Below are positions 7,805 through 15,800 of a stretch of DNA of 20,442 nt, in pieces. The first letter of the stretch is position 1. Each line of letters opens with the position of its first letter. The stretch is from positions 1-20,442 of the forward strand of contig JACCRH010000155.1 in the NCBI GenBank assembly GCA_013813675.1, written 5' to 3'. The position numbers and the translations under genes are program-made. The notes under the pieces are model-generated. The model ran no database searches. It had not been told where the DNA came from and saw only the letters and a program-made list of their open reading frames with translations. The stretch comes from Gemmatimonadales bacterium. GTDB taxonomy: Bacteria; Gemmatimonadota; Gemmatimonadetes; Gemmatimonadales; GWC2-71-9.

Positions 7805-8502
7805 CAGGCGGCGGCTCCCCGGTTCACCCGGTCAGATTCCACCTGCCCGTCGCGCAGCACCACGACCCGCTCCGTCCGCGCCGCGATGTCCGGCTCGTGC
7901 GTCACCATGATGACCGTCTGGCCGCCGGCGTGGAGCTGGGTGAAGACCCGCATGATCTCGTCGCTGGTGACGCTGTCGAGGTTGCCGGTCGGCTCGTCGG
8001 CTAAGAGAATGCTGGGCTGGTTCACCAGGGCGCGGGCAATGGCCACCCGCTGGCGCTGGCCGCCCGAGAGCTCGCTCGGGCGGTGGTCCATCCGGTGGCC
8101 CAGGCCCACCTGGTCGAGCGCGGCCGCGGCGCGCTCCCGGCGCTCGCGCCCCCGAACGCCGGCGTAGACCAGCGGCAACTCGACATTGTGAAGCGAGGTG
8201 GCCCGTGGCAGCAGGTTGAAGGTCTGGAACACGAATCCGATCTCCCGATTCCGTACCCGCGCCAGCGCGTCGTCGGTCAGCCGGGAGACTTCCTCGCCGT
8301 TGAGCCAGTACTCCCCGGCGGTGGGGGTGTCGAGACAGCCGAGCAGATTCATCATGGTGGACTTGCCCGAGCCGGACGGTCCCATGATCGCCAGGTACTC
8401 GTTGCGGTGGATGTCGAGCGTCACCCCGCGGAGCGCGAGGATCCGCTCGTCTCCCATGCGATACTCGCGGCCGAGGTCGCGGATCCGGATCAGGGCGCTC
8501 AC
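7804..8502 (-). CDS. ABC transporter ATP-binding protein (MacB/LolD family)
   Basis: Cytoplasmic ATPase that drives the FtsX-type permeases, 232 aa, the usual length for a stand-alone LolD/MacB nucleotide-binding subunit. Visible motifs: Walker A GPSGSGKST (41-49), Q-loop Q93 in VFQTFNLLP, signature LSGGQ (145-149), Walker B ILLADE (165-170) followed by PTGNLDS, and the switch histidine H202 in VTHE. The LNGEEV and ELPLVYAGV segments are typical of this subfamily. The start is a GTG at 8500-8502 overlapping the adaptor's stop as GTGA, with GGGGGAG eight bases upstream, which supports the start and coupled translation. It is the only ATPase in an operon with four permeases, so it probably serves both permease pairs. 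Confidence 0.96.
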   Translation of the reverse strand: MSALIRIRDLGREYRMGDERILALRGVTLDIHRNEYLAIMGPSGSGKSTMMNLLGCLDTPTAGEYWLNGEEVSRLTDDALARVRNREIGFVFQTFNLLPRATSLHNVELPLVYAGVRGRERRERAAAALDQVGLGHRMDHRPSELSGGQRQRVAIARALVNQPSILLADEPTGNLDSVTSDEIMRVFTQLHAGGQTVIMVTHEPDIAARTERVVVLRDGQVESDRVNRGAAA

Positions 8503-9788
8503 GAGGCCGTCTCCCCCTTGACGGCCTCCTGCTTGGTCGTATCCGCCGCCCGGACCCGTCCCCCGTCCTTGAGATCACGGATCGCCTGGTAGGTGCCGGC
8601 GACGATGGTTTCCCCGCCGCGGAGCCCATCCACTACCTCGAAGTATTCGTCGCCCGCGATCCCCACCTTGACTGGCCGGAACGTCGCGAAGCCGCTGTCG
8701 ACCAGGAACACCCCCTCCTCTTCGCGCTCGGAGGGACGCCGCCGGCTCATCGTGTCCAGCGCGGGGTTGTTCTCGTTGGGGAGCCGCTCGTGGTCCCGCA
8801 CGGTGAGCGCGATGATGGGAACGCTCAGCGCGTTCGCCCGGGTGTCGGTCACGATCCTGGCGGTGCAGCTCAAGTCGGGGCGGATGTCGCCGGGTGGAGT
8901 ATCCAGAGTGATCTCGACGTCGAAGTCCACCGCACGGTCGCTCGACCCGGAGGCGGTCGCGGTGTTGCTCAGCTTGGCGCTCTGACTCACCCGAGTGACC
9001 CGGCCGATGAAGGTCGAGTCGGGGTAGGCGTCGATGGTCACCTCGACCGAGTCGCGGTGGTCGAGGCGGATCACGTCGGTCTCGTCCACCTGCACCTTGG
9101 CCAGGATCACCGACAGGTCGGCGATAGTGAGGAGAAGGCCGGTCTCCCGGGAGAACGTGCCGGGCACGGCGACCTCGCCTTCCTCGACCGCGAGGCGGAC
9201 CACCCGCCCGGCGATGGGCGAGACCAGCCGCGTCTTCGCCAGATTGTCCTCGGCTTCCCGGAGACTGGCGCGCGACTGGTCGAGCTGCGCCCGGGTGGCC
9301 GAGTAGGTGGCCTCGGCCACGTCGAGCACGGTGCGAGCCTCCTCGGCGGTCGCCGGGGCGATGAGATTGGGACCCAGCCGGGTGAGCTCGTTGGCGCGCT
9401 TCCAGGCGCGCTCCGCCTGGTCGCGGTTGGCGCGGGTCTGCAGCAGCGTGGCCTGGGTGGAGGAGACCACGGCTTTCGCCTGGGAGACCGCCGCCTGATA
9501 CTGGGCCGGGTCGATCTGCAGCAGGAACTGGCCCTTGGTCACCCGATCGCCCTCTTCCACCGCGATGCGGATGATTCGGCCGGTGATGTCGGCGGAGATG
9601 TCCACCGAGGTCTGGGGCTCGATCTTCCCGCTCGCGGTGACGGCGCTGACCAGATCGCGGCGCCCCACCTGCTCCAGCCGGACCTCGGTGCCGGCGTTCT
9701 TCTTCTGGTTCAGGTGGTAGGCGACACCGCCGCCCGCCGCCAGCGCCAGCACCCCGATGACCAGCCCCACCTTCATCCCACGCGACAT
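8499..9788 (-). CDS. Periplasmic adaptor of ABC efflux system (MacA/HlyD family)
   Basis: Membrane-fusion protein, 429 aa, that bridges the inner-membrane permeases to the outer-membrane channel. An N-terminal signal anchor (about 4-24, MKVGLVIGVLALAAGGGVAY) is followed by a first half of the biotinyl-lipoyl fold (SGKIEPQTSVDISADITGRI, VEEGDRVTKGQFLLQIDP). A helical hairpin spans about 95-185 (QAKAVVSSTQATLLQTRANR, then AEATYSATRAQLDQSR). The second lipoyl half (VSPIAGRVVRLAVEEGEVAV), a beta-barrel domain and a membrane-proximal domain come next. At about 334-358 there is a charged insertion (NENNPALDTMSRRRPSEREE) between beta strands of the membrane-proximal part. The C-terminus VKGETAS is short. 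Its Shine-Dalgarno GAGGAA overlaps the end of the outer-membrane gene 11 bases upstream. A MacA-type role with the downstream ATPase is clear; the substrate is unknown. Confidence 0.94.
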   Translation of the reverse strand: MSRGMKVGLVIGVLALAAGGGVAYHLNQKKNAGTEVRLEQVGRRDLVSAVTASGKIEPQTSVDISADITGRIIRIAVEEGDRVTKGQFLLQIDPAQYQAAVSQAKAVVSSTQATLLQTRANRDQAERAWKRANELTRLGPNLIAPATAEEARTVLDVAEATYSATRAQLDQSRASLREAEDNLAKTRLVSPIAGRVVRLAVEEGEVAVPGTFSRETGLLLTIADLSVILAKVQVDETDVIRLDHRDSVEVTIDAYPDSTFIGRVTRVSQSAKLSNTATASGSSDRAVDFDVEITLDTPPGDIRPDLSCTARIVTDTRANALSVPIIALTVRDHERLPNENNPALDTMSRRRPSEREEEGVFLVDSGFATFRPVKVGIAGDEYFEVVDGLRGGETIVAGTYQAIRDLKDGGRVRAADTTKQEAVKGETAS

Positions 9789-9799
9789 TGCGTTCCTCG

Positions 9800-11353
9800 C
9801 TAGCGAAGGGGTCGCCCGACGGCCGCTTCCAGCGCGGCGACGGCCTTGTGGTAGTCGTACACCGCGTTCACGTAATCGCCTTCGGCCTGCTGCACGGCGT
9901 TCTGCGCGTCGGAGACTTCGAGCGAGGTGCCGGCGCCGAGGCGGTAGCGATCCTGCGCCAGCCGAAGCTGGTCGCGCGCGGCACCGCGGTTGTTCTCCTG
10001 CACCGCGATCGCCTGATACGAGGTCTGCAACGAGAGATATCGCCCGTGCACGTCGCTTCGGACCTGCAGCCGCCGGGCCCGCACGTCCTCGTCCGCGTCC
10101 AGCTCCAATTCCCGCGCCTGGGACACTCTGAGCGAGCGGGAGAATCCGGTGAAGATCGGCAGCGAGACGGTCAGGTTCGCCCGGAACGGCTCGCCGGTGT
10201 AGTCGAAGGGAAAGACGTTGTTGGCATCGCGGATCTGCTGCGACACCGGGTCGAGCAGCGTCCCGCCCGAGTCGTCGAGTCCCGACGCGGAAAAGCAGTT
10301 CGCGACGACTCCGCCGAGCCCGAGCGCGGTCCGCACCTGATTGTCATACTGGCAGCGGGCCGCGTCGGATTGGGCGCCGCTCAGGGTCTCGCCCAGCAGC
10401 ACGCCCTCATTGGTGAATTCCTGGGTAAACCCGCTCCACCCAGCCTGGACCGAGAGCGTCGGAAGAAACTCGGACCGCGCCGCCCGCACGTTCCAAGTGG
10501 ACGCGGTCCGGCGGGCGCGGAGGGCGCGGAGCAGGGGATTCTGCTCGTCCGCCATGGTCAACAGAGCGTTGAGCTCGAGCGCCGGCGGCGTGACCGGGAA
10601 GGAATCGCTGAGGCCGATCTGTTCTATGGCGACCGGCGGCGCGACGCCCATTCTGCGGAGCAGCTCCAGCTTGGCCTCGTTCTCCAGCTGATTCGCCCGA
10701 AGCAGCGCGACGTCGGATTGCCCTTTGATTACCTGGGCCTGGCGTACGTCGAGCAGGGTGGCCTGTCCCACTTGGTAGCGGGCCTCGGCCAGCTTGAGAA
10801 AGTCGATGTTGCGCGCCACCTGCTGTCGCGCCACCTCGACCTGAGCGGAGGCCTGGAGCACGTTCAGATACTGGGTGGAGATGTCGGCGCGAAGGTTGAC
10901 ACTTGCGCCAGTGATGTCCTCGTCGGTGGCCCGTTGCAGCGCCTTCTGCTGTCCCGGTCCCGATAGCACCCGTCCATCCAGCTGCCAGCTCAATCCCAGA
11001 CTGTATCCCGAGGTGAGGAAAGCCGAGGTCGGGCGAACGAACCCGCCGCCGAAGTTGGACTGACCCGAGCCGATGTATCCCAGGTCTCCGGCCACATTCA
11101 GGGTCGGCAGGAAGCTCCCGTACGCGTTTCTCACGCCCCACCGCGCCGGCCCGGCGTCGTTCAGGATCTGGCGGTAAGTGGGACTGTTCGCGCGCGCCTG
11201 CGAGATCGCCTCTTGAAGCGAGAGCGTCACACTGGGCGCCGGACGCGGGGCAACGGTGGTGGTGTCGGTCCTTCGAGTGGAGGTGGTGTCCTGCCCCTCT
11301 GCGGGCGTCGGAAGAAGACACACGACCGTGAGGAAACCGAGCCAGCGATTCAT
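9800..11353 (-). CDS. TolC-family outer-membrane efflux protein
   Basis: Outer-membrane channel of the tripartite exporter, 517 aa. An N-terminal signal peptide (MNRWLGFLTVVCLLPTPAEG) precedes a Thr-rich linker. Two repeats of the outer-membrane efflux domain follow: the first begins at SLQEAISQARANSPTYRQIL and includes QVGQATLLDVRQAQVIKGQ; the second includes LRVSQARELELDADEDVRAR and the diagnostic YRLGAGTSLEVSDAQNAVQQ, ending EAAVGRPLR. Between the halves lies an insert of roughly 60 residues with two cysteines, C334 and C353, in a loop rich in Gly, Asp and Ser; they could form a disulfide. This is the first gene of the operon. Its start is the ATG at 11351-11353 after a 121-base gap that should hold the operon promoter, though I could not identify convincing -35 and -10 boxes there. 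A short 7-bp hairpin lies at 11395-11411. Confidence 0.95.
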   Translation of the reverse strand: MNRWLGFLTVVCLLPTPAEGQDTTSTRRTDTTTVAPRPAPSVTLSLQEAISQARANSPTYRQILNDAGPARWGVRNAYGSFLPTLNVAGDLGYIGSGQSNFGGGFVRPTSAFLTSGYSLGLSWQLDGRVLSGPGQQKALQRATDEDITGASVNLRADISTQYLNVLQASAQVEVARQQVARNIDFLKLAEARYQVGQATLLDVRQAQVIKGQSDVALLRANQLENEAKLELLRRMGVAPPVAIEQIGLSDSFPVTPPALELNALLTMADEQNPLLRALRARRTASTWNVRAARSEFLPTLSVQAGWSGFTQEFTNEGVLLGETLSGAQSDAARCQYDNQVRTALGLGGVVANCFSASGLDDSGGTLLDPVSQQIRDANNVFPFDYTGEPFRANLTVSLPIFTGFSRSLRVSQARELELDADEDVRARRLQVRSDVHGRYLSLQTSYQAIAVQENNRGAARDQLRLAQDRYRLGAGTSLEVSDAQNAVQQAEGDYVNAVYDYHKAVAALEAAVGRPLR

Positions 11354-11474
11354 GGACTATGCCCTTTGTGCTGGGGACGTGACCGGGGCCAATACGGCGG
11401 CCTCGCCGCCGAGGTTTCAGGTTGCGACAAAGGTCTGATTCAAGGCTGTCGGTAAACGAGTTGGAAGGAGGGAG

Positions 11475-12131
11475 CTACTCCGCCCGCGACACGATCTTGT
11501 TCTGCGCCGGCAGGTCGAGTCGCTGGAGCCGTCCTTCGGTATCGGTGACCAGCGTGCCGGCGAGGTCTCCGGTGAGGGCGATGTGTAGACCCTCGCCCTG
11601 ACCGGTGGTCTCCAGGCGGGCGGTGAACGACGCCCGCTTGCCAGTACGCGGAAAGATCGCGGTCAGCCGCTTACCCGCCGGCGTCGCAAGGTCGGCGACG
11701 GCGGAGTAGAGCGAGTGGACCTCGTCGTCGAGCAGCACGACGTCGGGGCCGCCGGGCAGCTCGCGGCCCGACTCCGAGCCCGTGGCCACGGTGCGGACGA
11801 TGAGACGCGCCCCGGAGCCGGCGGCGAGAATCACGGTGGTGCCGGACGGGCTGTCGACGTCGAGTTGAAACTTCGCGATGGCGAACGCCGGGGTCCGCTC
11901 CAGCACGGCGGTGAGCCGAGTGGTCGGGGCGGTTGCCGGGTACCGGGCGGTGGCGCTCAAGGTGGTTCCCGCCGCCCCGCGACCCCGCCCCTTGCTCAGG
12001 GTGAAGCTCTCCCGGCCGATCTCCTTGCCACCCTGCGTGACGCTGAGGGTGAGGGGAGCATCGGCCTGGGCCGCAGCGAGCGATGTCTGATGTGCCAACA
12101 GGAGGAGAAGCGCCGCAGCCCGCAGACCCAT
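11475..12131 (-). CDS. Predicted secreted protein of unknown function
   Basis: Not recognised as a known family. The 218-aa product begins with a clear signal peptide (MGLRAAALLLLLAHQTSLAA, cleavage near AAA-QA). The mature part is rich in alternating beta-type sequence, beginning LTLSVTQGGKEIGRESFTL, with many Thr, Ala and Gly and no cysteine after the signal, so it is probably a periplasmic beta-sandwich or barrel-like domain. The G-K-E-I-G-R-E-x-F pattern recalls small periplasmic beta-rich proteins, but I do not assign a family. An in-frame extension to 12503 is open but lies within the neighbouring gene in another frame. The ATG at 12129-12131 has a good Shine-Dalgarno (GAGGTGA) overlapping the end of the upstream creatininase-fold gene, 10 bases away, so the two are probably one transcript. 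Confidence 0.7.
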   Translation of the reverse strand: MGLRAAALLLLLAHQTSLAAAQADAPLTLSVTQGGKEIGRESFTLSKGRGRGAAGTTLSATARYPATAPTTRLTAVLERTPAFAIAKFQLDVDSPSGTTVILAAGSGARLIVRTVATGSESGRELPGGPDVVLLDDEVHSLYSAVADLATPAGKRLTAIFPRTGKRASFTARLETTGQGEGLHIALTGDLAGTLVTDTEGRLQRLDLPAQNKIVSRAE

Positions 12132-12141
12132 TCGGCTCACC

Positions 12142-12861
12142 TCAATTCCCGGCCAGGTAGCTGCTGATCCGATCGAGGATGAACTTATACAGAAGCTCCC
12201 CTTTTTGGGCGGAGGCCAGGCTGGGATAGCCGACCGACCCGGGGGAGCCTTCGGGCAGCCGCCGAGTGTGCCCCGGGCGGTAGCGCGCCAGCATTCTGGG
12301 GGTGAGGGCGAAATCGAGCGCGAGGTCCATGCGGGCCAATGCGGGAGCGACGTAGAGCAGGACCGACGTATCGAGCTCACCCCCCTGGACCGGTGCACCG
12401 GGATGGTCGAGCAGCGGCCCGAAGTCGAGACCGAAAATGTCCACCACCTGTACGGTGGCCCGCTCGGTGCGGATGGTGCTGAGCGCCTCCAGGTGCGCCT
12501 CACTCGCCTGGGCCGTCAGGATCAGGAACTCCCGGACGCCTGCCCCCTCTTCCCAGGACTCGATAAGTTCGTTCATGACACGATGCAACGTGCGGTGTCG
12601 CAGCGCGGCGCCTCCCGGGAATGGCCGGGAGATGGCGTGTACTCCGTACTCGACGGTGGGCGCTCGCAGAACGTTGAAGGCGGCCGACAGGTCGTCGGCG
12701 AGCCGCTCGACGATGATCGTGTCACAGCCGAGCGGGAGATGGGGGCCATGTTGCTCTGTGGTCCCGACCGGGACGATCAGCGTGGGCCGGCGAAGCAGCA
12801 ACTCCCCGATCGCGACCGGAGTCATCTCCTTCATCCGCCAGGGGCGCCCGGGTTGAGTCAT
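12142..12861 (-). CDS. Creatininase-fold protein with substituted metal ligands
   Basis: Creatininase (creatinine amidohydrolase) family proteins are metal-dependent amidohydrolases with a conserved E-x-H, a D, an NGHGGN-type loop and an HAGE-type loop. This 239-aa protein keeps the first part: PVGTTEQHGPHLPLGCDT, giving E36, H38 and D47. At the place of NGHGGN it reads LTAQASEAHLEAL (Q118 at the histidine position; H123 lies five residues on), and at the HAGE site it reads QGGELDTS (Q159, E162 retained). The rest (YGVHAISRPFPGGAALRH, the C-terminal SAQKGELLYKFILDRI) fits the fold. It may therefore be an inactive or altered family member. The start ATG at 12859-12861 is chosen because the residues RPWRMKEMT align with the usual start of the family; an ATG at 12834 is an alternative. 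The gene is followed after 10 bases by the secreted-protein gene and overlaps the divergent kinase start. Confidence 0.82.
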   Translation of the reverse strand: MTQPGRPWRMKEMTPVAIGELLLRRPTLIVPVGTTEQHGPHLPLGCDTIIVERLADDLSAAFNVLRAPTVEYGVHAISRPFPGGAALRHRTLHRVMNELIESWEEGAGVREFLILTAQASEAHLEALSTIRTERATVQVVDIFGLDFGPLLDHPGAPVQGGELDTSVLLYVAPALARMDLALDFALTPRMLARYRPGHTRRLPEGSPGSVGYPSLASAQKGELLYKFILDRISSYLAGN

Positions 12862-15800
12862 CGTCCGCCGTGGTGGCTGTGGTTGACACTGGCGGCCGGT
12901 GTGGCCGGGGCCGAGTGGCTGCGGCAGCCGTCGCCTTTCTGGGTGGTGATGTCCGCGCTCGCGGCGGCCGGCGCTCTGGCCGCGCTCTTTCCGTACCAGG
13001 GCTGGCGCCGGCCCGCGCTTGGCGTGGCGCTCGTCGGGCTGGTCGCGACGATTGGCGTCACGCAGACACGACTGACGGCCATCGAGACCAACTGGACCGA
13101 GCAGCGCGAGCGCCGGGTGCAGGCGGCGTCCGAGCGGCTGTCCGGCGATCTCCATGCAGCGCTGCACCGGGCCGACCGCCTGGCCCAGTCGGCGCTCGCG
13201 GCGCCGGAGGACGACCGCGGTGCCGCACTCCGTCTTCTCCAGCGACTGGTGCCCACCCGCGGTGCCGAGATGAGCGTCACCCTGTTCGAGCCCGAGGGCG
13301 GGGTATGGGCCTGGGCGGGGCGCCATCGTCTGGCCCCCGCTGCCGAAGGAGACTCCATCGGCTCCCGGGCGACTGGATATTACGTAGTGCTCGAGGCGCG
13401 GCGCCACTCCGCCGAAGGCCGCACCGCGGTGGCCAGCGTACTGATCTGGGCCCACCCCGCCGTGCCCGACCGCGCCCGCAGCGTGGCGGAGCTGTTCCGT
13501 GAGGGCACCGAGGTCGGGCTTGCGGTCTATCCGCCGGGCACCGCACCGGACAGCGTGGACGTGTTCGACTACGAAGAGCCCACCACGGCGGGACCCCGAC
13601 TCCTGTTCAGCGTACAGCCGGTGCCGCCGGAGCAGGGAACCGCCAAGCAGCGGGCCTACGCCGGCGGAAACCGGATCGCCACCTGGATGATTCTCCTGTC
13701 GCTGGGCATCGTGCTCGCGCTCACGACACGGCCGGGTGAGCGGTTCGCCGTGCTCGGCGGCCTGCTCTGGCTTGCGGTCCGCGCCCCGATCGGCGCGGCG
13801 CTCAATCTCCGGCCGTTCTTTTCGCCTGCCACCTTCTTCCGCCCTTTGCTGGGCCCGCTCTCGGGTTCGGCCGGCGCGCTCGCGCTCGCGGGGGCGCTGC
13901 TCACCATTGCGGGGGTCTGGCTCTGGCGGCGGCGTCTGCCACGGCGCTGGTATGGCGTGGTGCTGGGGACCGCGCTGTTGCTGGTTTCGCCCTACCTCAT
14001 CAGCAGTCTGGGCCGGGGGATCACGCCGCCCGCCGACGGCGTGTCGGTAGGCCTCTGGCTGAGCTGGCACCTGGCGATCCTGGTCTCCGCCGCGGCGCTC
14101 ATCGTTCCTACCGCGGCGTTGTTCCGCGGCTCCGGCCCGGAAAGCTCGTCCGCGCACCGCATCGCCGCCGGCGCTGCGATCGCTGTGGCCACCGCGACGC
14201 TGGGCGTGCTGGTCTGGAGCCCCCGAGGGGGCTGGCCCGACTGGTACACCTTCCTCTGGACTCCCGCGCTCCTGCTGGTGGCGCTCCCGGCGCCGCGATG
14301 GGCGACCATCAGCGGCATCGCGCTGGTGGCGGGCAGCTCCGCGGCGCTGGTGACCTGGGGCGCCGAGCTGGCGGGAAAGATCCAGGTGGCGCACCGGGAC
14401 ATCGCGCGCCTGGGCGTCGAGCCCGACCCCCTCGCCGTGCCGCTGCTCGAGCGCTTCGCCGATCAGGTGCTCCAAGCGCCGCTGCCGGCCGGCGGCTCCG
14501 AGATGTACGCCCTCTGGCACGGTTCGGCGCTGAGAGACCAGGGCTACCCTTCGCATCTCGCGCTGTGGTCCCGGGCCGGGGTGCTGCTCGACGAGCTGCC
14601 GATCGACTCGCTCGATCTACCGCCGTCCCTCCTGTCGACCATGGTGCGCGAGCTTGGCACCGACGAGTTGCAGCGGGTGGTGCAGCTCCCCCGGGTCCCG
14701 GGTGTCCACTACGTGCTGCTGGTACGCGTCGGGCCGGACGAGGTCATGACCGCCGCGGTGGGTCCCCGTTCGCAGATCATCACGCCGGGGCGGGTGGGAC
14801 GGCTGCTGGAGCCCGGCAGGATTCAATCGCCGCTCTACCGACTCACGCTATCGCCTCCGGCGGGCCCGTCGGCCGAGCTGCCCCGCCCTCGCTGGCGGCG
14901 GGAAGACTGGGTGGTCCGCAACGAATACCCTCTGCGGCTGCCCAGCGGAGCCCGAGTGGTGCACGCCGCGGTGGACCTGCGCGGCCCGGTGCCGCTGTTC
15001 GTGCGCGGCATGCTCGTGGTGCTGCTCGACACCGCGGTCCTCGCTCTGCTCTGGTTCCTGGCCGAGGTGGTCTCGGGGGCAAGGCCGCCGAAGCCGCGGT
15101 GGAGGAGTCTGTCCCGCTCCTTCCGGATTCGGCTCGCGGCCACGCTCGGCGCGTTCTTTATCCTGCCTGCGCTGGGATTCGCCGCCTGGAGCTTCACCCG
15201 ACTCTCCGAGGAGGTCGAGCGGAGCAGGGATCTGCTCATCACTCAGACGTTGCGCGACGCGGCGATCACCGCCGGAACGTCGTTGAGCGGCGACGCCCCC
15301 GATGTCGACGAGCGGTTGCGCGAGCTGAGCCGCCGGATCGACGCCGACCTCGCCCTCTATCAGGGCGGCCGGCTGGCAGGGATCAGTACCCAGGTGCTGG
15401 AAGATCTCGGCGTGATGCCGCAGCTGATGGACCCCGAGGCGTTCAACGCGCTCGCCCTTGGAGGAGAGCTCGAGGTGACCCGGGAGGGTGCGGTTCCCGA
15501 ACTGAGCGAGCGGGTGGGCTACCGAGTGGTGCAGCCGGGATATCCGGCGGCGCTCGGGGTGCTCGCCACCCCGCAGCTCGCGGAGGACGCGTCACTGGCG
15601 GTGCGCCGCCTCGACCTCGCCCTGGTCGTGCTGCTGGCCACCCTGATCGGCGTAGCCGCCGCGCTCGCCGGCGCGGGGCGCGCCTCGCGGGCGCTCTCCC
15701 GGCCGGTGGCGGAGCTCCGGCGGTCCGCTTTGGCGCTCGGCAAAGGCGACCCGATGCCGACCCGCTCCGACAACCCGCCACTGGAGTTCGAGCCGGTGTT

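Larger units (their letters stand above)
2799..11353 (-). other. Seven-gene MacAB/TolC-type export operon with duplicated permease pairs
   Basis: Transcribed right to left: outer-membrane channel, adaptor, ATPase, permease A1, B1, A2, B2. Junctions in order: 11-base gap, GTGA overlap, TGATG overlap, GTGA overlap, 21-base gap, 3-base gap. Type A permeases share MPL-x-EA-x-RLA at the head and PASRASRLDPI at the tail. Type B permeases share IALD-x-x-RSNK at the head and DPVEALR at the tail. The alternation A-B-A-B indicates duplication of a two-gene cassette, which is an inference from these shared motifs. The single ATPase, adaptor and channel would serve one or two permease heterodimers. Confidence 0.8.

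Noticed and set aside
11395..11411. Hairpin CGGCGGC-CTC-GCCGCCG as terminator of the secreted-protein gene
   Set aside because: The stem is short, has no T run on the minus strand, and lies about 65 bases past the stop; such GC palindromes are common by chance here.
12205..12852. In-frame upstream extension of the sensor kinase
   Set aside because: It is antisense to the creatininase-fold gene and the sequence has no domain character; similarity and membrane helices begin at about 12853.
12862..14556. Long minus-strand frame upstream of the creatininase-fold gene
   Set aside because: It is antisense to the kinase, very rich in Arg, Gly, Pro and Gln, and shows no motif.
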